A stretch of 22,600 nt of DNA from DATDCV01 sp036524155 (GCA_036524155.1 DATDCV010000657.1:1-22600); one strand, 5' to 3'. Numbered from the stretch's first letter, positions 7,581 through 15,524 are shown. Numbers and translations are program-made. Notes: generated from the letters alone by a model not told the origin.

Positions 7581-10500
7581 TTAAAACGATTTCACTCTAT
7601 AGACGCGATGAGCCGGTGACGGAGACGCATCCTCGAGGAACGCCTTCATACCGGAGTTAGTGACGCTGCCGGCCAAATCCTGCCAGGCAGCTTCGCCCAG
7701 GCTGTCTTTGTATTGGACGGTGTAGCCGCTCCCCGGCGTCAGCGGCCAGGAGAGGACTGGATGCGGGTTGGAGTCGCTGCCCGGCAGCAACACCAGGGTG
7801 AGAAACGTATATGCCAGAAGATCTCTGTTGTGGTTGAAGTCGCGCGGAGCGAGATCCGACGCCCACGTTTCGAACACGAGCCTGCTGCCATCACCGCTGA
7901 ACACCGGTTTAAGCGAGCGGCTGTCTCCACCGCCCAATGCTGAGTTGCCCGTGCTCAAGAGCGTGTTGGCTCCAGTTTGTCGGTCGTAAACGAAGATATC
8001 GGGCTGACCGTTGAGGTCGCCCGGCACGATATTTTCGGCGGCGCTGCGATAGGCGATGAATCGGCCGTCCGCGCTTACGGCCGGCGAATCGGAAGCACCG
8101 GCGGCTGGTTGCCCGGTGCCGTACGCGGTGCTCACCAATAGACTGGTGCCGGTCTGGAAATCATAGCAGTAAACCTGGCTCGGGCCGGACGCTGAGCCGT
8201 AGTTATAGGCGAGCACCTGGCTGTTGCCGCTAAACCGCAGTTCCGCCGAAGCGGTCCGCACCGTCCCTTGAGTGAGAGCCCACTTGGCTCCAGACCTGCG
8301 ATCCGCAACATACAATTGCGGTTGGGCGGAGCCCACCCAATAAGCCAGCCGGTTGCCGTCCGGACTTATGGCCACCAGCATGATGGTGCCAACGCTCACA
8401 TTCGTGTAGATCCAGGTAGCGGCAAGCGAATCCCAAATATAGAACTTGCCGGCGAGCGCCCCCGGTTGATCGGCCACCGCCACCAGCCGGGCGTCCGGAG
8501 TCATCGCCGCCGTAGCCAACCCACCCGGGCGAATCGGATATTGAGGAATCCCGGCTCCCGCCTGCAAAGTGAGCGCGTAGTTCGTCCGGGCCTGCAGGTC
8601 ACGGATGAAGAGGTTTTCGCTCCAAGAACTCAGGAACCCAGGAGCCAAATCGATCGCCGTGCTGCGGAACAGGACGAACCGGGCATCAGAACTGAGTGTG
8701 GGGGAATACGCAGGGCCCCATCCCGGGGCCGTGCCGCTGGCGTTGACGCTGACGAGCGTGGTGGTGCCGGCCTGCAGGTCGCGTATGAAGACATCGCGAG
8801 AGCGCCTGACGCCTCCCTCCACACGTTTGTACATCGCGCTCGTGAAGGCGATGAACCGGCCATCGGCGCTGATTGATGGCTCACCGGAAAACCCATCGCC
8901 GCTGGCGCCATTGGTACTCACGCTCACGAGCCGTGTTATCCCCGTGGCCAGGTCGCGCACGAACACGTCGGAAAACCTATTCGTATCGCCTGAGACGAGG
9001 TTATCGGCTTCGCTGGCGAATGCGACGTAACGGCCATCGGCACTGATCGAAGTTTGAGTAATCGAAGAGCGTCCGTTCGGGGTGCTCGTGGGCAGGGTCG
9101 GGTCGTGCGCGGAAATCAATTCCACGACGCCCGTTTGCAGATCTTTGAAGAACACGTTGAACTCGGCGCTGAGGGCATTTGAAGCCAGCTCCCAGACCGG
9201 CACCTCGAAAGCAACAAAGCGTCCGTCGGGGCTGAGCCGCGGCCCGGTGGCCGGGCTGGAGTTGGATGGCGCGCCATTTGGACCGGCATCGATCAAAACC
9301 CGGCTTCCGCTCTGCGTGTCGTGCAAATAGATATGGAACTCATCGGTAGGCACCAGGTTTGTGAGCGTGCTCGGGGCGCCGTTTGTCGTGCTCAGGAATG
9401 CGACGTAGCGTCCAGCCGCGTCAAGGGCAGGCGAAAAACAGATACTGTTTGTCAGGATCCCTTCATCCCCTGGGTCGCCGCTCACCAGGACGGAATCGCC
9501 GGATTGGGCGTCCCATCGCCTGACACAAGTTGCGCTGCTGTTGGTCGCGTTGTAGTTCGCAACGAAGGCGATGAACGATCCGTCAGCGTTGATATCCAGA
9601 CTGTGCAGGCTGTCGAAGGGGCCGCGCGGGACGGTGGCGTTGGTGGCCACCACATCCGTGGTGCCCGACCCGATATTGTAGCGGAAAACGGTGCCGGCGG
9701 ACGCCGTGATCGCGGCTGCGGCTTCATAGGCCAGAAAACGACCATCGGCGCTGAAGACGTGGTTGAAGCAGACAACGTTGTTGGAGGGGATAGCGACATG
9801 CGCGTAGGAGCTGGCCTGGACGGTGATGTTCGAGAACAGGTCACGGATGTAGATATCGCTGAAACCGGTGACCACGTCGACGAGGTTGCTGGCCGTACTA
9901 TAGAACGCCACAAACCGGCCATCGGCGGTGATAACAGGTGCTTCAGAGCTGCAGGCGTTCGGCACGGCGGAGGTCGCTCCAACACTCGCCAGGACAGTGG
10001 CTCCAGAGATGAGGTCCCGCACAAAAACATCGGCGATACGGTTGGTGTCCCCTGGAACCAGGTTGCCGGCCGCACTCACAAAGGCGACAAAGTGACCATC
10101 AGGCGTTATGGCGGGACTGCGTGAATCGCCGTTGCCCGCAGCGCCATCAATGCCGACGCTGACGAGCACCGTCGTGCCCGCCGCCAGGTCTCTGATGAAT
10201 ATGTCGGCGGCGTTGTTGGTGTCGCCGGCCACCAAATCGCTGGCGTCGCTTTGGAATAACACGTAGCGGCCGTCCGGCGAGACAGCCATGGGAAACGAGT
10301 CCCCGTTACCACCGGCCAGGCCCGCGGTGTTGAGGCTTACCAGGGCGTTGGTCTGATAGAGGCGGTCTCGCAGGTAGATATCAAGGCTCGCGGGAAAACG
10401 CTGCGGCAAAGGCGCGCCCGCGCTGTTCAGCAAAAGATTCCTGGCCGTGCTGGCGAACACGACAAAACGGCCGTCCGGAGTGAGCAGCGGGGTGCAGGAA

Positions 10501-10634
10501 TCCCCCCCGGCTCCGGCTGGCACTTGCGTCGGGTCAATAGTAGTGAGCATTTGCAGGTTTTGGCCGTGGAGCGCTCCCGGAACAAGCAGAAGCGCCAGGG
10601 CCGTCAAGTAAGCGGACTTGAGCCAGCGGTTCAT
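7581..10634 (-). CDS. Large secreted PD40/TolB-like beta-propeller protein
   Basis: This protein of 1017 residues starts with a signal peptide (MNRWLKSAYLTALALLLVPG, then ALHGQ), so the ATG at 10634 is preferred over an in-frame start 60 bp upstream. The body consists of about 16 repeats of the form SxDGRFVAFxS, most followed by NLVxGDTNxxxDVFVRDL and TTLVSV, the pattern of PD40/WD40-like blades. Sixteen repeats could form two eight-bladed propellers. The last 70 residues (PVLSWP, GYTVQYKDSL, HRVYRVKSF) resemble a C-terminal domain frequent in secreted Verrucomicrobiota proteins. No catalytic motif, PEP-CTERM or LPXTG signal is seen. It is probably extracellular or outer-surface and may bind protein or polysaccharide. 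It is the first gene of a unit with the pseudopilin at 6663, behind the element at 10731-10770. Confidence 0.88.
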   Translation of the reverse strand: MNRWLKSAYLTALALLLVPGALHGQNLQMLTTIDPTQVPAGAGGDSCTPLLTPDGRFVVFASTARNLLLNSAGAPLPQRFPASLDIYLRDRLYQTNALVSLNTAGLAGGNGDSFPMAVSPDGRYVLFQSDASDLVAGDTNNAADIFIRDLAAGTTVLVSVGIDGAAGNGDSRSPAITPDGHFVAFVSAAGNLVPGDTNRIADVFVRDLISGATVLASVGATSAVPNACSSEAPVITADGRFVAFYSTASNLVDVVTGFSDIYIRDLFSNITVQASSYAHVAIPSNNVVCFNHVFSADGRFLAYEAAAAITASAGTVFRYNIGSGTTDVVATNATVPRGPFDSLHSLDINADGSFIAFVANYNATNSSATCVRRWDAQSGDSVLVSGDPGDEGILTNSICFSPALDAAGRYVAFLSTTNGAPSTLTNLVPTDEFHIYLHDTQSGSRVLIDAGPNGAPSNSSPATGPRLSPDGRFVAFEVPVWELASNALSAEFNVFFKDLQTGVVELISAHDPTLPTSTPNGRSSITQTSISADGRYVAFASEADNLVSGDTNRFSDVFVRDLATGITRLVSVSTNGASGDGFSGEPSISADGRFIAFTSAMYKRVEGGVRRSRDVFIRDLQAGTTTLVSVNASGTAPGWGPAYSPTLSSDARFVLFRSTAIDLAPGFLSSWSENLFIRDLQARTNYALTLQAGAGIPQYPIRPGGLATAAMTPDARLVAVADQPGALAGKFYIWDSLAATWIYTNVSVGTIMLVAISPDGNRLAYWVGSAQPQLYVADRRSGAKWALTQGTVRTASAELRFSGNSQVLAYNYGSASGPSQVYCYDFQTGTSLLVSTAYGTGQPAAGASDSPAVSADGRFIAYRSAAENIVPGDLNGQPDIFVYDRQTGANTLLSTGNSALGGGDSRSLKPVFSGDGSRLVFETWASDLAPRDFNHNRDLLAYTFLTLVLLPGSDSNPHPVLSWPLTPGSGYTVQYKDSLGEAAWQDLAGSVTNSGMKAFLEDASPSPAHRVYRVKSF

Positions 10635-10730
10635 AGGCGTTTTGCGGCGGAACACTGTCAGAAGCTTTGCTTCATCAGTAAGAGGTTTCCGCACATACAG
10701 GTCATAGCACCCGAACAGCTTATTGTCTTG

Positions 10731-10770
10731 TCAGGAAAAGGTGGAAAGTGATGTAAGGAAATCGGCTACA
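10731..10770 (-). promoter_or_regulatory. Conserved upstream element shared by the two pilin units, copy 2
   Basis: Read on the minus strand from 10770, the sequence begins TGTAGCCGATTTCCTTACA and continues with CACTTTCCACC. It agrees with 5516-5555 at 34 of 40 positions. It lies about 97-136 bp before the preferred start of the propeller gene. Because 7581-10634 has a signal peptide and 5634-6572 a prepilin leader, both controlled units encode exported proteins. Confidence 0.55.
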
Positions 10771-10838
10771 AGCAGGCGGAAGGGGCATGTTCGGCCGGCC
10801 AGGAGTGTCTTCCCGGTGTATCAGTCATCTCGACAAAG

Positions 10839-10951
10839 GACGCCAACGGCGTCAATCAACCGGCAAACGACGCCAACGGCGTCAGTCATACCAGCCCAGG
10901 GCAACGCCCTGGGTTCACCGCCCCGTTTTCTATTGCAGGCCAACGGCCTGC
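10839..10951. repeat. Palindrome cluster left of the RAYT gene
   Basis: There are four perfect hairpins, each with an AAC loop: GACGCCAACGGCGTC at 10839-10853 and again at 10869-10883, CCCAGGGCAACGCCCTGGG at 10895-10913, and GCAGGCCAACGGCCTGC at 10935-10951. The part 10869-10924 is the inverted partner of 11526-11581 (54 of 56 positions). These look like REP sequences associated with the neighbouring transposase. Confidence 0.88.
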
Positions 10952-10997
10952 CTCATAGAGTCATTTCGGGCTGTTCAAACCAACCCCGCAACCAGCT

Positions 10998-11450
10998 ATG
11001 CCTCAATCGCTCAGCCAAGTTCTCCTCCACATGGTCTTTAGCACCAAAGAGCGCCGTCCTTGGCTGGATTCGGAAGTCCGCCCGCGCATGCACGCCTATT
11101 TGGCCACCGTTTGCCGGGATTGCGATTGCCAGGCTTACCGTGTTGGCGGGACCGCCGACCATGTCCACATTGCCGCGCGATTGGCCCGCACAATCAGCCA
11201 GGCGGAGCTCTTGGAAAAGATCAAGAAAACCTCCTCTGCTTGGATCAAGCGGCAGGGCACCCAATACGGCGGATTCTTCTGGCAGGGTGGCTACGGCGAT
11301 TTTTCCGTCGGGTGGAGCCAGTTACAAGATTTGGTGCGCTATATCGATCACCTGGAGCAGCATCATCGCACGCAGACGTTCCAGGAGGAGTACCGTGGAC
11401 TTCTCGCCAAATACCACGTGGAGTTCGACGAGCGGTATGTGTGGGATTGA
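10998..11450 (+). CDS. REP-associated tyrosine transposase (RAYT, IS200/IS605-like Y1)
   Basis: This 150-residue protein is a single-strand DNA transposase of the HUH/Y1 superfamily; relatives bind REP hairpins and cut next to them. HMVFSTKERRPWL is the usual N-terminal strand. DHVHIAARL carries the HUH histidines (H55, H57), and VRYIDHLEQHH carries the likely nucleophile Y115. The C-terminal FQEEYRGLLAKYHVEFDERY is typical. Length is complete and no frameshift is seen. There is no separate accessory gene and no conventional terminal inverted repeat, but palindrome clusters of mirrored polarity lie on both sides. This favours a RAYT over a classical IS200. Its activity cannot be judged from one copy. 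Confidence 0.92.
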   Translation: MPQSLSQVLLHMVFSTKERRPWLDSEVRPRMHAYLATVCRDCDCQAYRVGGTADHVHIAARLARTISQAELLEKIKKTSSAWIKRQGTQYGGFFWQGGYGDFSVGWSQLQDLVRYIDHLEQHHRTQTFQEEYRGLLAKYHVEFDERYVWD

Positions 11451-11463
11451 CGGAGGTATGAAA

Positions 11464-11639
11464 CAGGCCGTTGGCTTGGGGCGAAGAACGATGAGTCGCG
11501 CCTTCAGCGCTCGGGATGGTTCTTTGGGGCGGTGAACCCAGGGCGTTGCCCTGGGCTGGTATGATCGACGCCGTTGGCGTCCTGGGCCAACGTGATCGAC
11601 GCCGACAGGCTGATGCGGGCTCCAGCGCCGGTTGGCGTC
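11464..11639. repeat. Palindrome cluster right of the RAYT gene
   Basis: CAGGCCGTTGGCTTG (11464-11478) is an imperfect hairpin. CCCAGGGCGTTGCCCTGGG (11537-11555) and GACGCCGTTGGCGTC (11567-11581) are perfect, and GCGCCGGTTGGCGTC (11625-11639) is degenerate. All have GTT or similar loops, the reverse polarity of the left cluster. The rest of the gap up to 11741 shows no further structure. Confidence 0.85.
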
Positions 11640-11741
11640 GGCCCGATTTTCCCTCGACATCCCGGCCGGTGCTTGGTCAATTATTTAGGTCAAAAATACA
11701 CCTGATGAAAATATGCAGACACGGGGGCACAAGGGCGCGTT

Positions 11742-13703
11742 ATGAAGCAGCGGGGCCTAATAATCGCGCTCACCGTTGTGCTCCTGCTCGTTGGCAATGG
11801 TGTATTGCAGTGGCTGGTTGATGACGATCTGGGAATCGGCTGGCCGCATAACGTGGTGCGCAACTGGGAGGTTTTCGGGTTGTCAGCCACGCACGGGCAG
11901 ATGGTGGTGAACCCGGGCGGCTATCGCGGGTTAGAAGCCCCCGACGTTTATCGAGGACACCAGCCGATGAGCCTCTACCCGGTGTTGGCAGTCAAACGTT
12001 TGTTTTTCTGGGCGGGCTCGCACACCCTGCCGTTTTACAGTCTGCTGGCGGCTGGCGTCCTGGCATCCGTCTGGTACCTGCTGGGGCGAGGCCCTTTAGC
12101 GTTCTTGGGCGCGGGCCTGGTGATTCTGAGCCCCGGTTACCTGATTTGGCCGGCGGTGCTGGATCCCAACACCAACACTGTGCTGTGCGGGATCATCTAT
12201 GCGGCGCTGGCAGGCTGGACCCTGGATCGGCCACAGTTGCGGTGGAAACATTACGGGCTGCTGCTGGTGTTGACCGCCGTCGTCTCCGCGCTGAACTGGA
12301 CGATCGCCCTGGTCCACGCTCAGCTTTTCGTATGGTTGGTTGCCCGGCGGGTCCACTGGCGCAAGATCGCGGTTTACGCGGGAGCCGCCGCGGTGACTTC
12401 CGTCATTATCCTGGTTTTCTCGGTGAGCGCGAAAGTGACCGGCGCCCACGGCCAATCAAGGTCGCTGCTCGAAACTCTGGGCGGCTACACCTGGGGCCTT
12501 GGGGGTTACGGCGGCGGCCAGAGCGCGTCGAGCCTGATCCCGCGGCTGGTGTTCGTTAACAGCATCGCTTTGCTCCCCGTGTGGCTGTTGTGGGGCTGGC
12601 GGGAAGTTCAGGCCGCGCGCACGGCGAAGGCCACTGCGGTCCTGGCGGCGCTTCCGTTGGGAGTGGCCTTCCTCGAGGTATTCACGCTGCGCAACTATTT
12701 TTGCCAGCATCCATGGATGGCTGCGCCGGTGTTCCTGCTTGGAGGCGCGCTCTCGTTGTCCGTCCTGATGGCGCCGCACGAACCGGAACCTCAGCCGGGC
12801 GTTCGCCTTCAGCCGGCCGTCGCCGGGTGGCGCCTGCCGGCGATCGGACTCGTTGCCGCTTTCTGTTTTGGCTTGCTGATCGTGGCGCTCCACCGCGAGT
12901 ACAGAAGCTCAGCGTTGTCCCTGGTCGCTATGGTGCGCGCCAATACCAGCCGGACGGACGTGCTCGCGGTCACCATCCAACCGACGCTTGGCCCGTCTGA
13001 GATCACTAATGTCCTGTCGGAGAATCTCGACCGTTTTCTGCTGCCGGTCTCTTCCTCGCCGACGCCAAAGGACTGCGGTTCAGCCCGGTTCCTGCTTTCG
13101 ACGACGCCGCTGGCGGGCAACGGCTGGATCCTGGCGGATTCGACGGCAGAATGGGGTGGGCGGCCCCCCCGGTTCGTGAGCTGCGGCTTCCGGTGGTTCA
13201 AAGAACACATCGCCCGTCGAAGGAATGGCGAGGGGCTCAGGCTGGCGGGACAGTATTACTTGTACAAAATCCCCGAGACGGCGAACAATTCCGGCTCAAC
13301 CGGGCCGTCCGCCGTAGCCGCTGTGAGACTGGAATTTTCGGTTGCTAAGACTGTGACAGAGAAATCTCGATACAAAGAGCCTCCTCTCCCTACCCCTCTC
13401 CTCCAAAGGAGGAGAGGGAATCTCTGCCGGCGCCTTGTAAGGGAACTTCCTTGCCAGCGTACTGGTGAATGGGCGGCGGCGCGCGGACTTCAGTCCGCAG
13501 CAACGTCCGAGGAAGGGTTTCCGCTTACTTCTCCCTCCAGCACTTGTCCACTGCTGCGGACTGAAGTCCGCGCGCCGAACCCGGCCGACTCCAGCATTCG
13601 TTGGCTGCCTGCCGCCTGTTTCGTGGGCTCGGTTTCTCCTTACGTCGGCGCCTACGATCGACATATTCTCGGCGGATGCTCCCGGCCAACTCCAAACTCA
13701 TGA
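11742..13703 (+). CDS. Polytopic membrane protein, possible GT-C-type glycosyltransferase
   Basis: The open frame gives 653 residues. The first about 410 have a membrane helix at 5-23 and several more later. The first outer loop begins with DDD (27-29) followed by GWPHNVVRNWEVFG, reminiscent of the catalytic aspartate loop of lipid-linked-sugar-dependent GT-C enzymes. A soluble outer domain of about 105 residues follows, ending in QYYLYKIPE. This could be the enzyme that uses the polyprenyl-phosphate sugar made by the next gene product, but no family-defining motif proves it. The last roughly 140 residues (DNA 13279-13700) are translated from three kinds of repeat DNA and are probably not part of the original fold. 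The frame ends in an ATGA overlap with the GtrB-like gene. The ATG at 11742 lies just before the first helix. Confidence 0.75.
   Translation: MKQRGLIIALTVVLLLVGNGVLQWLVDDDLGIGWPHNVVRNWEVFGLSATHGQMVVNPGGYRGLEAPDVYRGHQPMSLYPVLAVKRLFFWAGSHTLPFYSLLAAGVLASVWYLLGRGPLAFLGAGLVILSPGYLIWPAVLDPNTNTVLCGIIYAALAGWTLDRPQLRWKHYGLLLVLTAVVSALNWTIALVHAQLFVWLVARRVHWRKIAVYAGAAAVTSVIILVFSVSAKVTGAHGQSRSLLETLGGYTWGLGGYGGGQSASSLIPRLVFVNSIALLPVWLLWGWREVQAARTAKATAVLAALPLGVAFLEVFTLRNYFCQHPWMAAPVFLLGGALSLSVLMAPHEPEPQPGVRLQPAVAGWRLPAIGLVAAFCFGLLIVALHREYRSSALSLVAMVRANTSRTDVLAVTIQPTLGPSEITNVLSENLDRFLLPVSSSPTPKDCGSARFLLSTTPLAGNGWILADSTAEWGGRPPRFVSCGFRWFKEHIARRRNGEGLRLAGQYYLYKIPETANNSGSTGPSAVAAVRLEFSVAKTVTEKSRYKEPPLPTPLLQRRRGNLCRRLVRELPCQRTGEWAAARGLQSAATSEEGFPLTSPSSTCPLLRTEVRAPNPADSSIRWLPAACFVGSVSPYVGAYDRHILGGCSRPTPNS
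13395..13419. repeat. CCCTCTCCTCC hairpin inside the membrane-protein frame
   Basis: An 11-bp perfect stem, CCCTCTCCTCC with GGAGGAGAGGG, and an AAA loop form a strong hairpin. The family of CCCTCACCCC/CCCTCTCC palindromes is represented again by a half-site at 22375-22398. Confidence 0.75.
13478..13576. repeat. REPIN-like element, GGACTTCAGTCC family, copy 2
   Basis: The arms (13478-13502 and 13552-13576) are complementary over 25 nt and enclose a spacer of about 49 nt. Each arm contains the CGGACTTCAGTCCG hairpin. The spacer sequence does not match those of copies 1 and 3. The element lies fully inside the open frame of the membrane-protein gene and is read as AARGLQSAATS and LRTEVRAPN. 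Confidence 0.9.
13636..13659. repeat. CTCCTTACGTCG repeat, copy 1
   Basis: CTCCTTACGTCGGCGCCTAC followed by GATC matches, with 2 differences in 24, the reverse complement of 15501-15524. It is a short dispersed repeat within the 3' end of the membrane-protein frame. Confidence 0.6.
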
Positions 13704-14713
13704 CCGCAACCGAATCGGTCGAATTGACGCTGATCATCCCGTGCTACAACGAGGCGGCGGTGCTGCCGGCGCTCGAAGCGCGGTTGCGGGATTGTCTCGA
13801 GCGCCTCGCCAAATCCTGGGAGGTCGTCTTCGTGGATGATGGCTCGACTGACACCACATTTGAGCAGCTCCGGAAAATGCATGTTGCCGAGCCGCGATTC
13901 AAAGTGATTTCGCTGTCGCGGAACTTTGGACATCAGGCCGCCCTGTGTGCCGGGCTTTCGCGCGCGCGAGGGGGGGCCGTGGGGGTGCTCGACGCCGACC
14001 TGCAAGACCCTCCGGAGCTGTTCAGGGACTGCCTGGCCAAGCTTCAGGAAGGCTACGACGTGGTCTACGCCGTAAGGCACCACCGCAAAGAGAACGTCGC
14101 CAAACGCGCGTGTTACACCGCCTTTTACCGGCTGTTGCGGCTGGTTTCGGAAGTGGACATTCCGCTGGATTCAGGTGATTTCTGCCTGATGCGCCGCCGG
14201 GTAGTGGACGTGCTGGCGGCGATGCCTGAACGCAACGTGTTCTGGCGCGGCATGCGGGCCTGGACGGGTTTTCGCCAGGTCGGGATTGAATACGACCGTG
14301 ACGCCCGTGCGGCGGGAGACACCAAGTACTCGCTGAGGCGGCTGATTGGCCTGGCGGGCGACGGTGTTTTTGCCTTTTCCGTCCTGCCGCTTCGGATGGC
14401 GACGTTTGTCGGGCTGGCCGGACTGCTGCTCTCCGGTGCGGCGGGAATCTTCGTGCTCGGCTGGCGCCTGCTGGGTTTTCGGTTCATGGGACATACGGCC
14501 TCCGAATTGCCGGGCTGGGCGGGGGTGGTTTGCCTGGTGTTGTTCCTCAGCGGCACCCAATTTCTCATGCTGGGTTGCCTCGGCGAATATGTCGGGCGCA
14601 TCTATCGGGAAGTGAAGCAGCGGCCCCGGTGGATCGCCCGTGAGATGCTGGGTTGGGAGCGGGAGACGAATAATCCGGCACCGGGTTCAACCTATGATCG
14701 CGACGTGGTCTAA
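13700..14713 (+). CDS. Polyprenyl-phosphate glycosyltransferase, GtrB/DPM1-like (GT2)
   Basis: This 337-residue protein probably transfers a sugar from a nucleotide sugar to undecaprenyl phosphate at the inner membrane. The GT-A domain starts with LTLIIPCYNEAAVLPALE, then VVFVDDGSTD and SLSRNFGHQAAL. The metal-binding DADLQDPPEL (D98, D100) and SGDFCLMRRRVVD follow. Two C-terminal membrane segments (about 226-255 and 272-300) end with GCLGEYVGRIYREVKQRPRW, the usual GtrB signature. The ATG at 13700 overlaps the upstream stop as ATGA and places the fold directly at the N-terminus; in-frame upstream starts would only add translated repeat. Its neighbours suggest supply of lipid-linked sugar for surface-polysaccharide modification or glycosylation. 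The sugar cannot be told from sequence. Confidence 0.93.
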   Translation: MTATESVELTLIIPCYNEAAVLPALEARLRDCLERLAKSWEVVFVDDGSTDTTFEQLRKMHVAEPRFKVISLSRNFGHQAALCAGLSRARGGAVGVLDADLQDPPELFRDCLAKLQEGYDVVYAVRHHRKENVAKRACYTAFYRLLRLVSEVDIPLDSGDFCLMRRRVVDVLAAMPERNVFWRGMRAWTGFRQVGIEYDRDARAAGDTKYSLRRLIGLAGDGVFAFSVLPLRMATFVGLAGLLLSGAAGIFVLGWRLLGFRFMGHTASELPGWAGVVCLVLFLSGTQFLMLGCLGEYVGRIYREVKQRPRWIAREMLGWERETNNPAPGSTYDRDVV

Positions 14714-15479
14714 GGGACCCGCGGACGACAGCATGCCCGAGGAGGCGCTGGTGGAAACGCTGCAACTGGTGCGGCGGCATCCCTGGTGGCAGGCCCGGGC
14801 GCGGCTGGCGGTGGTGCTGCTGGGACGCCACGGGATCGTGCCGCCGACGAGCGTGATCGATGTTGGCTGTGGCTGGGGAGTCAACCTGGACGCCCTCGCC
14901 GCCGCCGGTTATGAGGTCACCGGGCTGGACATCTCCCGCCGGATCCTCGAACGCATCGATAGCCCGCAGCGACGGTTGATCGAAGCGGACCTGAACGCGG
15001 AGTGGCCCGCGTCCAGGGACTCCTATGACGCCCTGCTCGCCCTTGATGTGATCGAGCATATTGACGACGACTCCGCGGCGGTCCGGAAGATGAGCCAGCT
15101 ATTGCGGCCGGGAGGGATAGCGGTGCTTTCCGTGCCGGCCCGGCCGGATTTGTTTTCCGAATTTGATCGCATCCAGTGCCATCGCCGCCGGTATCTGCCG
15201 GAAACGCTCGGAGCCGTTTTTAAGGGCAGCGGCCTGGAAATGTTGCGGATATTCTGGTGGGGCGCCTGGATGGTTCCGGTGCTGCAACGGATGCGGCGCG
15301 GCAGGCCGGGGGCGTCAACGGGCAAGCCAAAGACCTATGCTGACTACCTGAGAATTCCGCCCTGGCCCGTGCCACTGGCCATGAAGCTCCTCTACCGGCT
15401 CGAGGAGGCCCGGGCCTGGAAAGGCAAGCTTAGGACCGGCACTTCGCTCGTGGCGGTGGCAAAACGGGTAGCAGGGTGA
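14694..15479 (+). CDS. Class I SAM-dependent methyltransferase
   Basis: This 261-residue protein has SAM-binding motif I in VIDVGCGWGVNLDALAAAG, a GLDISRRIL motif II region and ALLALDVIEHIDDD, followed by LRPGGIAVLSVPA. DRIQCHRRRYLPETL is typical of methyltransferases found beside polyprenyl-phosphate glycosyltransferases. The ATG at 14694 overlaps the end of the GtrB-like gene by 20 bp; the ATG at 14733 is an alternative. The acceptor is unknown; a sugar, a glycan end or a lipid carrier is plausible from context. A short CTCCTTACGTCG repeat lies in the 78 bp behind the gene. Confidence 0.88.
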   Translation: MIATWSKGPADDSMPEEALVETLQLVRRHPWWQARARLAVVLLGRHGIVPPTSVIDVGCGWGVNLDALAAAGYEVTGLDISRRILERIDSPQRRLIEADLNAEWPASRDSYDALLALDVIEHIDDDSAAVRKMSQLLRPGGIAVLSVPARPDLFSEFDRIQCHRRRYLPETLGAVFKGSGLEMLRIFWWGAWMVPVLQRMRRGRPGASTGKPKTYADYLRIPPWPVPLAMKLLYRLEEARAWKGKLRTGTSLVAVAKRVAG

Positions 15480-15500
15480 CGTGGGGTCGACTCAAGTGGA

Positions 15501-15524
15501 GATTGTAGGCGACGACGTAAGGAG
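15501..15524. repeat. CTCCTTACGTCG repeat, copy 2 (inverted)
   Basis: The reverse complement reads CTCCTTACGTCGTCGCCTAC then AATC, differing at 2 of 24 positions from 13636-13659. It lies between the methyltransferase and the toxin gene. Confidence 0.6.

Larger units (their letters stand above)
10839..11639. mobile_element. RAYT gene framed by inverted palindromes (REPtron-like unit)
   Basis: The left palindromes have AAC loops in the order GACGCC, GACGCC, CCCAGGGC, GCAGGCC. The right palindromes have GTT loops in the mirror order: a degraded CAGGCC, then CCCAGGGC, then GACGCC. The best-matched inverted pair is 10869-10924 with 11526-11581. The transposase gene lies centrally. The outer limits are set by the last recognisable palindromes and are approximate; target-site duplications were not identified. 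Confidence 0.7.

Noticed and set aside
7581..7800. PEP-CTERM or other sorting signal at the end of the propeller protein
   Set aside because: There is no PEP motif, hydrophobic segment or basic tail at the C-terminus; it ends HRVYRVKSF.
10839..10951. CRISPR-like array beside the RAYT gene
   Set aside because: The units are short perfect palindromes of different sequence, without equal repeats, regular spacers or cas genes.
11526..11581. Rho-independent terminator behind the RAYT gene
   Set aside because: The hairpin is strong but no run of T follows, and the identical structure in inverted form lies upstream, so it is better seen as a repeat.
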